Assembly: GCA_001972305.1 (NCBI GenBank)
Contig: BDDD01002252.1
Coordinates: forward strand, 62,001 to 126,000
DNA length: 64,000 bases
Origin: Cephalotus follicularis
Lineage: Eukaryota; Streptophyta; Magnoliopsida; Oxalidales; Cephalotaceae
Direction: 5' to 3'
The notes beneath the pieces were generated by a model, which saw only the letters and a list, made by a program, of their open reading frames with translations, was not told the origin of the DNA and ran no database searches. This document shows, one piece after another, positions 32,357 through 44,979 of the stretch (the stretch's first letter is position 1; every line of letters begins with the position of its first letter). The position numbers and the translations under genes are program-made.

Positions 32357-33034
32357 ATGCGTTTTATTTTTGAACTTACGTTTTTTCACTTTTCTCAACT
32401 AAATATTATATTGTCTATTTTGTCCATAATTAGTATAAAATATATAGGTCCTATATAAATAAGGGCATTAGAGCAATGCCACATTATTAGTTTTTTTTTT
32501 ATCTTGTCTAAACAACATAAATTACTAATTATTTTCCTCTATTGTAAATATTCGAACAAAGTGTAAAGACATTACATCATTTTCTCTTCTTTTCCTTTCC
32601 TAGGTATGTCTATCTCTTCTTTTCTTCTTTCTCTATTACTTTCAAACATAGTGTTAATGTTCAGTTCACGACATATTTCATATTTCAAATAAAAATTTCT
32701 TATTTTGAATCAAAAGTGAGAGATTGCTAGATGTTACAGTTTCATAGAGTCATTTAAAAATATATTAAATGTCATTGCTTTTAGGTGTGAGATCCAACAT
32801 TAATGTAGAGGCCAAGTGCAAATTCAATGTAGAGAAATAACAATGGCTAATTAGTACCCTTCTAGAGGTAATTAATTGACTTTTGAGTTCTTTATCTTTT
32901 CAAATTCCTAGCTAGGTTCATGACTCATATAATTAAAATTCATGTTTATGTAGGAGAATTCATGTTTAATCAAAATTTACATTTGAGAATTCTCAAAAGG
33001 ATTTACGTGAGGAGATGGAAATGGAGGAAGTTTG

Positions 33035-33500
33035 AAGAGCCTGTTTTCTATTAAGCATTTTAAAAGCCCCTGGAGTAGACGATATTCAAGTCATCTTTTA
33101 CCATAAAATATGGGATGTGTGTAAAGGCTCCTTTGCCTCTTTGACTAAAGCAACCTTTGGAGAAGGAAGGTTTGATAAGAAGCTTAACAATACTCACATA
33201 GCTCTAATTCCAAAATAGAAGGATATTGAATTGATACAACAATAGCCTGCAATGTCAACTTCAAAGTAATTTGTAAGATCATAGTTGAAATAATTCACCC
33301 ATTTTTAAATGAGTTGATATTAATTTTGCAAAGCTACCTAGAAGAGGTACATCATATAATATTATCATCGCTCATAACATATGGAAGAAAAAAAAAGGAA
33401 GATCAACATTAATGGCTCTAAAAATTTACTTCGAAAAGGCTTATGACCGCATTAAATGAGAGTTCTTGCAGCAAACCTAGATAGATTATAATTTTCCTAA
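33035..33500 (+). pseudogene. LINE reverse transcriptase fragment
   Basis: Non-LTR RT text with frameshifts: KSPGVDDIQVIFYHKIWDVC (about 33,066-33,120), LNNTHIALIPK (near 33,185), VNFKVICKII-like (33,255-33,285), FAKLPRRGTSYNIIIAHNIW (33,330-33,384) and MALKIYFEKAYDRIKWEFLQ (33,412-33,470). These are the plant L1-type RT blocks 1-4. The end of this fragment overlaps the start of the 600-bp repeat R. Confidence 0.85.
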
Positions 33501-34014
33501 GAACCTTATCCTACGACCGGAAATTCAATAAACCTTCTTATGCACTACATCAAATATTGATTGTATTAGTTTTTGGATTGTCTATGAATGGATGAATGTC
33601 TATTGAATGAATTTTTCTTCATGTATTACATTTTCCTAAGTCTATTTGTGCCGGAATTTTGAGTTAAGTTATGAGTTTTAAGTTAAAATGAGCTAGGGGA
33701 CTAAAGGTGTATAACCAAAAGCGACTATTGCTTTTCCTTTAGTATATAAAGTGAGTGTTGGGGTTCTATTTCATTTGTTCCTTGTCACTGGCGATTTTTA
33801 TAAATTTAGGGAAGACATAACTTGAGTTTGATTCATTTCTTGCATGCTTGGATTGGTCTGGGAAGATTAATCTTGCCTAAGTGGATTGCTTGTGCATTTC
33901 TTCAAGTTTTGCCAAAGTAGTTTTGAGAGGTAGAGTAAATTTATGTTCCTTGAACATTACAGCATAAATTGATTAAAATGTGGATTGAAAGGTGTTTTTG
34001 GAATGTGGGTGCAG
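33409..34014 (+). repeat. Repeat R, copy 1 (about 600 bp)
   Basis: From TAATGGCTCTAAAAATTT to GGGTGCAG. Its first 90 bp are LINE RT; the rest is non-coding with a TATATAAAG motif near 33,753. Directly repeated at 35,445-36,043 and 38,645-39,248. Confidence 0.9.
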
Positions 34015-34039
34015 AATAGGCTTAAGCGTTGGGATGATT

Positions 34040-35444
34040 GAATATGAGGCAATGAAGATAGTTTGAACTGCTCAACAGCTACAACTATGACATACAGTAT
34101 CATCATGGGAAGGCCAACGTAGTCACTGATACACTAAACCGCAAGATGGCTCGTATGACGATTTCCTCTATTCATGCACAACCATCTTTATTTGATAGAG
34201 TTAGAGAAGCTCAAAGTTTGGATGCAGAGTTACAAAATCTAGCAACAAACGCTGTAGGAGAGTTAAAGAATGATTCACTCTTCTTATCGATGGACTAATG
34301 AGATACCGAGGTAGAATATGTATTCCAGCCAGAAGTGAGTTGAAGCATGAGCTTTTGTCTCAAGCTTATAGATCACATTTCTCCATTCATCTGGGGAGTA
34401 CGAAGATCTATCGGGATCTCAAGCTCAACTATTGGTGGAATAACATGAGGAGAGAGATCACCGAGTTCATATCAAGGTACCTAACTTTAGCAGGTCAAAG
34501 CAGAACATCAGATGCCAACGGGTACGTTTCAGCCTTTGGCTATTCCCAAGTAGAAGTGGGAACATATCAACACTGATTTCATCACCGGTTTACCTTTGAT
34601 TCGTTGCAACCACGATGCTAACTGGGTCGTGGTTGATCGACTCACGAAGTCGGTCCACTTTTTGCCTATCCGGGTAATTTATTCTATGGAGAGATTGGCT
34701 CAGGTATATGTTAATAATATTGTCAGGATGCATGGAGTACCTATCAGCATTGTCTCAAATAGAGATACTTGTTTCACTTCCAAGTGTTAGGGGAAGTTGC
34801 AATGAGCTATGGGTACACAGTTGAATTTCAGCACTGCATTTCAATACTTAGTCAGACAGTTAGGCCAAGAGGATCATACAGACACTAAAGAACATGCTTT
34901 GGGAATGTGCTATAGACTTTAGAGGTAACTAGGATGATCACCTACCGTTGATTGAGTTGTCTTACAATAGTAGCTCTCACGTGAGCATCAAGATGGCTCT
35001 GTTTCAATCTTTGTATGGTAGGAACGCTTGTTTGTTGGGATCAGGTTGGCGAGAGAAACTTGTTGGTCTAGATATTGCGCAGAACACCTCGAAAAGGGTG
35101 AAATTAATCAAGGACTAACTGTTAAAAGCTCAGAGTAGTCTGAAGAGCTATGCTGATGTTCATTAGTGGGGATTGGACTTCCTTGTTGGTGATCACATTT
35201 CCTCAACGTGTTGCCAATGAAGGGAGTGATGGGATTCAGGAAGAAAGGGAAGCTTTCACCCCGTTTTGTTGGACCACTTAAGAAACTAGATAGGGTTGGT
35301 CATCATGCCTACTTGCTTGCCCTGTCACCAGCCTTGTCAAGAGTTCATAATGTGTTTCATGTATCTCACATGAGGAAGTATCAACGGAATCCTTCAAATG
35401 TCATTGATTTTGGATTGATATAGATTACACCGAATTTATCATAT
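34040..35444 (+). pseudogene. Ty3/gypsy (chromovirus-like) RNase H end and integrase, copy X
   Basis: Reads ELLNSYNYDIQYHHGKANVV (RNase H end, about 34,069-34,130), integrase zinc-finger region (LLSQAYRSHFSIHLGSTKIY, WWNNMRREITEFISRY; the two Cys are lost), WVVVDRLTKSVHFLPI, MHGVPISIVSNRDTCFTS, and the C-terminal KGKLSPRFVGPLKKLDRVGH, SRVHNVFHVSHMRKY. Many stops and frameshifts. It stops at 35,444, where repeat R copy 2 begins; the parallel copy at 39,270 goes further. Plant Tekay-like elements are the nearest match by motif. Confidence 0.85.
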
Positions 35445-36043
35445 TAATGGCTCTAAAAATTTAAAAGGCTTACGACCGCATTAAATGAGAGTTCTTACAG
35501 CAAACCTAGATAGATTTTAATTTTCCTAAGAACCTTATCCTATGACTAGAAATTCGATAAACCTTCTTACACACTACATTGAATATTGATTGTATTAGTT
35601 TTTGGATTGTCAATGAATGGATGAATGTCTGTTGAATGAATGTTTCTTGATGTATTACATTTTCCTAACTCTATTTGTGCTAGAATTTTGAGTTAAGTGA
35701 TGTGTTTTAAGTTAAAATGAGCTAAGGGACTGAAGGTGTATAACCAAAAGCAACTATTGCTTTTCCTTTAGTATATCAGGTGAGTGTCTGGGTTCTATTT
35801 CATTTGTTCCTTGTCACTGGCGATTTTTATAAATTGAGGGAAGACATAACTTGAGTTTGATTCATTTCTTGCATGCTTGGATTGGTCTTGGAAGATTAAT
35901 CTTGCCCAAGTGGATTGTTTGTGCATTTCTTCAAGTTTTGCCAAAGTAGTTTTGAGAGGTAGGGTAAATTTATGTTCCTTGAACATTACTGCATAAATTG
36001 GTTAAAATGTGGATTGAAAGGTGTTTTGGGGATGTGGGTGCAG
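35445..36043 (+). repeat. Repeat R, copy 2
   Basis: Same ends as copy 1 (TAATGGCTC ... GGGTGCAG), with an 8-bp shorter LINE part and more differences than copies 1 and 3 show to each other. Followed at once by element G. Confidence 0.9.
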
Positions 36044-36044
36044 A

Positions 36045-38621
36045 TGTTCACGTAAAAAGAATGTTTTAAAATTTATAGCCGCAAGTGCACGGATCATGCA
36101 GTAACGGGTCGAACGCAGGGAAACGTTAAACTAGTTATAATTTATTCAACATAGGCGAAGTATAATAAATAAAATAAAGAACAAAGGGGTAGGATTTACC
36201 GAATATCATCATGGAGGCTCATAAAGAGGCTCATGCAAGTCCATGACCTCTTTCATTGGTGCAACTGGAATCTCTAAAAATTTCTTCAATCTTTGCCCAT
36301 TTACCTTGAACACATCTTCAGTACCTGGCTTACATATCTCAAAAACACCATGTGAGAAAACATTTTTAACAATATAAGGACCATCCCATCGAGACCTCAA
36401 TTTTCCAGGAAACAAATGTAAACGTGAATTATATAAAAGAACCTTATCTCCTACTTCGAAATATTTCCGTAAAATCTGCGCATCATGAAAGGCCTTGGTC
36501 TTGTCTTTTGAAATCTTCGCATTGTCATACGTGTCATTTCGAATTTCTTCTAACTCAGATAATTGAAGTGCACGATGATTACCCGCCATGGAACGATCAA
36601 AATTAAATTGCTTAATAGCCCAAAATGCTCTATGTTCCAATTCCACAGGAAGATGACAAGCTTTACCATACACAAGACGGTAAGGAGATTGACCAATGTC
36701 AGTTTTGAAAGCGGTTCGATAAGCCCATAAAGCATCAACAAGTCGCGGGACCAATCCTTTCTATTGGGTTGACTGTTTTTTTGAGAATTTGCTTGATTTG
36801 GCGATTAGATACCTCAACTTGCCCACTTGTTTGGGGATGATATGGTGTGGCGAGCTTGTGAGTGATCCCATACCTTTTCATAAGGGCTTCAAATGAACGA
36901 TTACAAAAATGAGTACCTTGATCACTAATAATGGCACGTGGAGTGCCAAAACGAGAAAAAATATGTCCCTTGAGAAATTTAACAACGACAGAGTTGTCAT
37001 TGGTTCAACAAGGAATCGCCTCAATCCATTTTGAAACATAATCAACAGCTAGAAGGATATATAAGTTTCCAAAGGAATTGGGAAACGGACCCATAAAATC
37101 AATACCCCAAACATCAAAGATCTCAACCGTCAAAATCGGTGTTAAAGGCATCATATTTCGTTTTGTCACACGGCCTAAAGCTTGACACGAAGCACAAGCC
37201 TTACAGTACTGAAATGCATCTTTAAAAATAGTCGGCCAATAAAAACCACATTGTAAAATCTTAGCCGCCGTCTTGGTCAGGCCGAAATGACCACCACATG
37301 CTTGATCATGACAAAAAGATAGAATGGAGCGATGTTCATGATCAAGAACACATCGTCGCAAAATTAAATCCGGACATGCTTTAAAAAGATAAGGACCATC
37401 CCAATAAAAATGTTTTGCTTGCGACAGAAACCTATGCCTAACTTGAGTGGACCATTCTGAGAGTACACTCCCCGTAACAAGATAATTTACTATGTCCGCA
37501 TACCATGGTTTGCGCTCAACGTGCATAATCTGCTCATCAGGAAAACTTTCATTAATCAGACCATGGACCTTGGGTGTATTGGAAAGTCGGGATAAATGGT
37601 CGGCTACCAAATTTTCAGTTCTTTTCTTGTCTTGAATTTTAACGTCAAACTCTTGAAGGAGCAGAACCCACCGGATAAGACGCGCTTTTGCATCCTTTTT
37701 ACTCATGAGATGCCAAATCGCAGCATGATCAGTATACACGATGACATGTGATCCTAAAAGATATGAACGAAATATCTCAAGTGCAAAGACCACAACTAAG
37801 AATTCCTTCTCAGTGGTCGTGTAATTCAATTTCGCATCGGAAAAGGGTCCTACTGGCATAATAAATGACGTGAGGTAGTTTATTCATTCTTTGACCGAGA
37901 ACAGCTCCAATGGCACTATCGGAAGTGTCGCACATGATCTCACAAGGTTCAGTCCAAATTGGTGCCTGAATGATAGGAGCGGAAGTGAGCTCCTTGTTTA
38001 AGCGGTTAAATGCTACAAGGCACTCATCAGAGAAAATAAAATCTTGATCTTTTGCTAGTAGCGAAGTCAAGGGGCGTGCTACCTTGCTAAAATCCTTGAT
38101 GAATCTTCGATAAAAACCAGCATGTTCGAGGAATGCTCGGATATCTTTCACATGGCGAGGTGGTGGCAAATGCTTGATGACTTCAATTTTTGCTTTATCT
38201 ACTTGAATTCCTTCTTTTGACACTACATGTCCAAGAACGATCCCCTTCTTTATCATGAAATTGCATTTTTCCCAATTAAGCACCAAATTCTTCTCTCGAC
38301 TTCTTTCGAGTACTAATTTTAGGTGATGAAGGCACTGAGAAAACAAGGAACCATGCACAGAAAAGTCATCCATAAATACTTCAAGAAAGTCTTCCACCAT
38401 GTCAGAGAAAATACTCATCATGCACCTTTGGAAGATAGCGGGAGCATTGCAAAGGCCAAACGGCATGCGTCGGTAAGCAAATGTTCCGAAAGGGCATGTG
38501 AACGTGGTTTTCTCTTGGTCTTGCGGAGCGATGGGAATTTGATTGTATCCGGAGTACCCATCGAGAAAACAATAATACTCATGACCAGCTAACCTGTCTA
38601 GCATTTGATCGATAAACGGAA
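36045..38621 (-). mobile_element. Athila-like Ty3/gypsy fragment G
   Basis: Minus-strand pol fragment from mid-RT to the end of integrase, plus about 160 bp of 3' flank. It ends on the left at TGTTCACG (36,045) and on the right in GGAAG (about 38,617-38,621), which is also the first 5 bp of the repeat that follows, suggesting a microhomology join. No LTRs are attached. Confidence 0.8.
36209..38610 (-). pseudogene. pol of element G: RT, RNase H, integrase
   Basis: RT starts mid-domain at LPFIDQMLDRLAGHEYY (38,610) and continues FLDGYSGYNQIPIAPQDQEK, MPFGLCNAPAIFQRCM and the catalytic FMDDFSVHG (about 38,370). RNase [63 protein letters not shown]. Integrase: [23 protein letters not shown] (Cys pair present), [24 protein letters not shown], then [11 protein letters not shown] and [16 protein letters not shown], so all three acidic residues are there. 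Defects are few: frame changes near 37,850 and 36,770 and a stop just after EAIPC. The FMDDF RT motif and [14 protein letters not shown] fit the Athila lineage. Confidence 0.9.
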
Positions 38622-38644
38622 GAAAAAAAAAGGAAGATCAACAT

Positions 38645-39248
38645 TAATGGCTCTAAAAATTTACTTCGAAAAGGCTTATGACCGCATTAAATGAGAGTTC
38701 TTGCAGCAAACCTAGATAGATTTTAATTTTCCTAAGAACCTTATCCTACGACCGGAAATTCAATAAACCTTCTTATGCACTACATCAAATATTGATTGTA
38801 TTAGTTTTTGGATTGTCTATGAATGGATGAATGTCTATTGAATGAATTTTTCTTCATGTATTACATTTTCCTAAGTCTATTTGTGCTGGAATTTTGAGTT
38901 AACTTATGAGTTTTAAGTTAAAATGAGCTAAGGGACTAAAGGTGTATAACCAAAAGCGACTATTGCTTTTCCTTTAGTATATAAAGTTAGTGTTGGGTTC
39001 TATTCCATTTGTTCCTTGTCACTGGCGATTTTTATAAATTTAAGGAAGACATAACTTGAGTTTGATTCATTTCTTGCATGCTTGGATTGGTCTTGGAAGA
39101 TTAATCTTGCCTAAGTGGATTGCTTGTGCATTTCTTCAAGTTTTGCCAATGTAGTTTTGAGAGGTAGAGTAAATTTATGTTCCTTGAACATTACAGCATA
39201 AATTGATTAAAATGTGGATTGAAAGGTGTTTTTGGGATGCGGGTGCAG
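38645..39248 (+). repeat. Repeat R, copy 3
   Basis: Preceded by the same LINE text (GGAAGAAAAAAAAAGGAAG from 38,617) as copy 1 and followed by the same gypsy text, so the whole block 33,382-35,444 recurs at about 38,617-40,680. Confidence 0.92.
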
Positions 39249-39269
39249 AATAGGCTTAAGCGTTGGGAT

Positions 39270-40822
39270 GATTGAATATGAGGCAATGAAGATAGTTTGA
39301 ACTGCTCAACAGCTACAACTATGACATACAGTATCATCTTGGGAAGGCCAACGTAGTCACTGATGCACTAAACCGCAAGATGGCTCGTATGACGATTTCC
39401 TCTATTCATGCACAACCATCTTTATTTGATAGAGTTAGAGAAGCTCAAAGTTTGGATGCAGAGTTACAAAATCTAGCAACAAACGCTGTAGGAGAGTTAA
39501 AGCATGATTCACTCTTCTTATCGATGGACTAATGAGATACCGAGGTAGAATATGTATTCCAGCCAGAAGTGAGTTGAAGCATGAGCTTTTGTCTCAAGCT
39601 TATAGATCCCATTTCTCCATTCATCTGGGGAGTACGAAGATCTATCGGGATCTCAAGCTCAACTATTGGTGGAATAACATGAGGAGAGAGATCACCGAGT
39701 TCATATCAAGGTACCTAACTTTAGCAGGTCAAAGCAGAACATCAGATGCCAACGGGTACGTTTCAGCCTTTGGCTATTCCCAAGTAGAAGTGGGAACATA
39801 TCACCACTGATTTCATCACCGGTTTACCTTTGATTCGTTGCAACCACGATGCTAACTGGGTCGTGGTTGATCGACTCACGAAGTCGGTCCACTTTTTGCC
39901 TATCCGGGTAATTTATTCTATGGAGAGATTGGCTCAGGTATATGTTAATAATATTGTCAGGATGCATGGAGTACCTATCAGCATTGTCTCAAATAGAGAT
40001 ACTTGTTTCACTTCCAAGTGTTGGGGGAAGTTGCAATGAGCTATGGGTACACAGTTGAATTTCAGCACTGCATTTCAATACTTAGTCAGACAGTTAGGCC
40101 AAGAGGATCATACAGACACTAAAGAACATGCTTTGGGAATGTGCTATAGACTTTAGAGGTAACTAGGATGATCACCTACTGTTGATTGAGTTGTCTTACA
40201 ATAGTAGCTTTCACGCGAGCATCAAGATGGCTCTGTTTGAATCTTTGTATGGTAGGAGCGCTTGTTTGTTGGGATCAGGTTGGCGAGAGAAACTTGTTGG
40301 TCTAGATATTGTGCAGAACACCTCAAAAAAGGTGAAATTGATCAAGGACTGACTGTTAAAAGCTCAGAGTTGTCTGAAGAGCTATGCTGATGGTCATCAG
40401 TGAGGATTGGACTTCCTTGTTGGTGATCACATTTCCTCAACGTGTCGCCAACGAAGGGAGTGATGAGATTCGGGAAGAAAGGGAAGCTTTCACCCCGTTT
40501 TGTTGGACCACTTAAGAAACTAGATAGGGTTGGTCATCATGCCTACTGGCTTGCCCTATCACCAGCCTTGTCAGGAGTTCATAATGTGTTTCATGTATCT
40601 CACATGAGGAAGTATCAGCGGAATCCTCCACATGTCATTGATTTTGGACTGATACAGATTGCATCGAATTTGTCATATGAGGAGACGGTAATTGAGATTA
40701 TTGACAGACATAATAGGGTTTTGAGAACCAAGATCGTTCCTTTGGATAAGGTTTTATGGCAGCACCATGGTATAGAGGAGGCACCCTCACTTGTTCACCG
40801 ACTGATGAATCTTGGGGGCTAG
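39270..40822 (+). pseudogene. Ty3/gypsy (chromovirus-like) RNase H end and integrase, copy Y
   Basis: Nearly identical to the block at 34,040-35,444, including its shared stops, but continues past it: HNVFHVSHMRKYQRNPPHVI, LSYEETVIEIIDRHNRVLRT and KIVPLDKVLWQHHGIEEAPS to TAG at 40,820. That tail is the weak chromodomain-like end of Tekay/Del-type integrases. A polypurine tract and an LTR follow, so this is the authentic 3' end of the element. Confidence 0.87.
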
Positions 40823-40830
40823 ATACTTTT

Positions 40831-40843
40831 AAGGAGGGGAGGA
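40831..40843 (+). other. Polypurine tract of element Y
   Basis: AAGGAGGGGAGGA directly before TGTAGTGACCCGG. Confidence 0.8.
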
Positions 40844-41045
40844 TGTAGTGACCCGGATTCAGTGGGTCCCCTTTTACTGTATTATTAGCATACACATCAT
40901 GTACTGTACTGATTTTGCATTTTATGTAATAAAAACTAATTGATCAAGTTGGGCTATTTATTACCCAGTTATATGATTGCGTGTGTAATTTTATTGCTTT
41001 ACTGACTGAACAAGGAGTTTTATATTGACTTTTGGTGATTGGGAT

Positions 41046-42881
41046 GCTTTTGAATCCCATCCACACACTGCAAACAAACCACAACCACTCGTTATTGCTT
41101 AAAACTTCACCTGCTCCTCTCACAAAGCATTCCACCGACAAATTTTTATATCCTAACCTAAATATCTACTACACCTACTTATCTCGTTCTCCGTTCCACA
41201 TTTACCTAACAAACCAAACATAAACACCAAGCACAAACTTCTTATTTAGCATAAAAATTTGTTACTTTTAAAGATCTTTTTATGATGTTTTTATGCTTGG
41301 AACATATTACTTGGGTTGTTTTTATTTGATTTTCAGGTAAATGGGCAAAATGATCAAAGTGCATTAATTCTAGTCCAATTGGCGGAAAACTGCAGAATTT
41401 ACATTCAAAGCGTCGACGGTATAATTATAGGCATTGACGCTTACATAGTCTGCACTACAAATACTGGATTTCACATTCAAAGCGTCGACGGATTCATTGT
41501 AAAGCGTTGACGGGTTCATTTAGGCGTCAACACCATCCTCAAGTCGTCAACACTAAGAATTGCACAATTCAGAATGTAGCCATAATCGTTAACATGCAAT
41601 AAAGAAGATGTCAACGCCATGTTAAGCGTCGACGCCTTGCTTGTAAGCGTCGACGCTTAACACTCAAGCCTGCTCAATCACGCGAAGTTCAAATTGACGC
41701 GTAGCCCACCATTCACATATAAAAGCCTCAACGCTATTCGCATAATGTCGACGTTTACGACAGAATAGGCGACAAAATATGGAAAGTTTTATCAGGATTG
41801 TAATATTTTCCTAAATTAATTAGGTTAGATTTCTTTTCCTATTTTTATGCATTATTGTAAGCATAAAAGGAAGAGACCATGCCACAAACTCGATGGACAA
41901 GCTTTGACACAGTCGTCTCTCTCTCTTTTCTTTACCAACAGTTTTCATTCAATGTTTAGTAGCTAAACTCTCAAGGTTTTTAGGGTTAGAATAAAGCCAT
42001 TAGATTGTATTGAATACTCCATTAATAAAATCCTTGAATTTTTGATTTGTTCTTCAATTTTCTGACATCTCCCATGCTTTGTATGTTAAAATCCATATAC
42101 ACTTTGTCTGTGAAGAAGAAAGTTGCTAAATGAATGGTTTTTAATGCAATCAATGGAGTCTACTCATACAGTTTGTCATGCCGAACACACTCTGTATAGA
42201 CCTAGCATGACTACTCATACGATTTGTCATCACAGTCACACTCCGTATCGACATAGCAGCTGTTGGTTATCAAGGTTTGAGCAATCAAGTAAGTGAGTTT
42301 ATCAATACAATCTATGGTGAGTTTCTGTATCCTAAAACCAATTTCATCTTGCAACTTGTATTCAGTTTTTTTTTACTGTTCTGCTAGTTTGGCAATTTGG
42401 ATGCATTGATTTCTTGTTTTGATTTCTGTTAGTTTCACACTAGTACCCATAAGCATCGACGCCTTAAGTGTTTTCTTCGATTTTCGTCGACGCCTTCAAT
42501 CGACGCTTTCATTGCTTTCATATTATAACCGTCGACGCTTAGTGACAAAGCGTCGACGCTTTCGTGCCCTATTTCAATTGTTATTTTACTTTTGCATGTT
42601 TAGGAGTAGATTTTGATAATAAACCTTGATTTTGCATACTTCGCCTATGTTGGATAGATTAAAACTGATTTAGCTTGTTTCCTAGCATTCGACTCGTTAC
42701 TGCACAACCGTGCACTTGCGGTATAAATTTAAAACATTCAAAATTCGTGAACACTTCTCCTCTTCATTGCTATCACCACTGATCCTCGTTGTCAGCACCA
42801 AATAAGAGATTTTTCTGCTTGTTCCTTACTTATCTGGCCTTAAAGAACTTATTTAAACAACCAGTGGAGATTAGAAACTTG
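41046..42881. repeat. 1.84-kb direct repeat, copy H1
   Basis: From GCTTTTGAATCCCATCC to GAGATTAGAAACTTG. Contains several GTCGAC-centred palindromes, a TATAAAAGG-type motif (41,720) and the GTGCACTTGCGG segment (42,710-42,725). Matches 43,137-44,979 with scattered differences. Confidence 0.93.
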
Positions 42882-43136
42882 TAGGGGTGTACAAAATTAT
42901 CCAAAAACCGAAAAACCGAACCAAACCACACCGATTTTTTTTTCGGGTGCGGGTATTTCGGGTATTCGGGTATTTGGGGCGGGTAGTGCGGTTAAATCTA
43001 TAAGTGCGGTTCGGGTGCGGTTTATAAAAATTTAAATTTTCGGGTATGCGGGTACCCGAATAACCGCACTTTTTTTGGTGTAATAAATGTAATACTAATG
43101 TGTTTGTAATCTTTGTTAATTTAATTTGTGTAATTA
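42882..43136. mobile_element. 255-bp TAGGGGTG-type insertion between H1 and H2
   Basis: Starts TAGGGGTGTACAAAA, with a GGTATTCGGGTATT-rich, CCGAACC-rich interior typical of small hAT-like plant elements. The right terminal inverted repeat is missing, so it looks truncated at the H2 join. Confidence 0.5.
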
Positions 43137-44979
43137 GCTTTTGAATCCCATCCACACACTGCAAACAAACCACAACCACTCGTTATTGCTTAAAACTTCA
43201 CCTGCTCCTCTCACAAAGCATTCCACCGACAGATTTTTATATCCTAACCTAAATATCTACTACACCTACTTATCTCGTTCTTCGTTCCACATTTACCTAA
43301 CAAACCAAACATAAACACCAAGCACAAACTTCTTATTTAGCATAAAAAATTGTTATTTTTAAAGATCTTTTTATGATGTTTTTATGCTTGGAACATATTA
43401 CTTGGGTTTTTTTTATTTGATTTTCAGGTAAATGGGCAAAATGATCAAAGTGCATTAATTCTAGTCCAATTGGCGGAAAACTGCAGAATTTACATTCGAA
43501 GCGTCGACGGTATAATTATAGGCGTCGACGCTTACATAGTCTGCACTGCAAATACTGGATTTCACATTCAAAGCGTCAACAGATTCATTGTAAAGCATGG
43601 ACGAGTTCATTTAGGCGTCAACGCCATCCTCAAGTCGTCAACACTAAGAATTGCACAATTCAGAATGTAGCCATAATCGTTAACGTGAAATAAAGAAGAT
43701 GTCAACGCCATGTTAAGCGTCGATGCCTTGCTTGTAAGCGTCGACGCTTAACACTCAAGCCTGCTCAATCACGCGAAGTTCAAATTGACGCGTAGCCCAC
43801 CGTTCACATATAAAAGCCTCAACGCTATTCGCATAATGTCGGCATTTACGATAGAATAGGCGACAAAATATGGAAAGTTTTATCAGGATTGTAATATTTT
43901 CCTAAATTAAGTAGGTTAGATTTCTTTTCCTGTTTTTATGCATTATTGTAAGTATAAAAGGAAGAGACCATGCCACAAACTCGGTGGACAAGCTTTGACA
44001 CAACCGTCTCTCTCTTTTTTCTTTACCAACAGTTTTCATTCAATGTTTAGTAGCTAAACTCTCAAGGTTTTTAGGGTTAGAGCAAAGCCATTAGATTGTA
44101 TTGAATACTACATTAATAAAATCCTTGAATTTTTGATTTGTTCTTCAATTTTCTGACATCTCCCATGCTTTGTATGTTTGATTAAAATCCACATACACTT
44201 TGTCTGTGAAGAAGAAAGTTGCTAAATGAATGGTTTTTAATGCAATCAATGGTGTCTACTCATACGGTTTGTCACGCCGAACACATTCCGTATAGACCTA
44301 GCATGACTACTCATACGATTTATCATCACAGTCACACTCCGTATCGACATAGCAGCTGTTGGTTATCAAGGTTTGAGCAATCAAGTAAGTGAGTTTATCA
44401 ATACAATATATGGTGAGTTTCTGTATCCTAAAACCAATTTCATCTTGCAACTTGTATTCAGTTTTTTTTTTTACTGTTCTGCTAGTTTGGCAATTTGGAT
44501 GCATTGATTTCTTGTTTTGATTTCTGTTAGTTTCACACTAGTACCCATAAGCGTCGACGTCTTAAGTGTTTTCTTCGATTTTCATCAACGCCTTCTATCG
44601 ACGCTTTCATTGCTTTCATATTATAACCGTCGACGCCTAGTGACAAAGTGTCGACGCTTTCGTGCCCTGTTTCAATTGTTATTTTACTTTTGCATGTTTA
44701 TGAGTAGATTTTGATAATAAACCTTGATTTCGCATAATTCGCCTATGTTGGATAGATTAAAACTGATTTAGCTTGTTTCCTAGCGTTCGACTCGTTACTG
44801 TACAACCGTGCACTTGCGGTATAAATTTAAAACATTCAAAATTCGTGAACACTTCTCCTCTTCATTGCTATCACCACTGATCCTTGCTGTCAGCACCAAA
44901 TAAGAGATTTTTCTGCTTGTTCCTTACTGATCTGGCCTTAAAGAACTTATTTAAACAACTAGTGGAGATTAGAAACTTG
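43137..44979. repeat. 1.84-kb direct repeat, copy H2
   Basis: Second copy of H1, offset 2,091 bp. After ACTTG it continues into GAGTTTCTCC, which I take as the original LTR sequence. Confidence 0.93.

Larger units (their letters stand above)
31720..33034. other. AT-rich spacer right of gypsy E
   Basis: 1.3 kb with no coding signal. Contains a 134-bp tandem duplication and a fold-back element, described separately. 32,360-33,030 shows nothing recognisable beyond poly-T and pyrimidine-rich tracts. Confidence 0.55.

Noticed and set aside
32470..33030. Possible second small MITE around AGAGCAATGCC
   Set aside because: I could not find a matching inverted end or target duplication.
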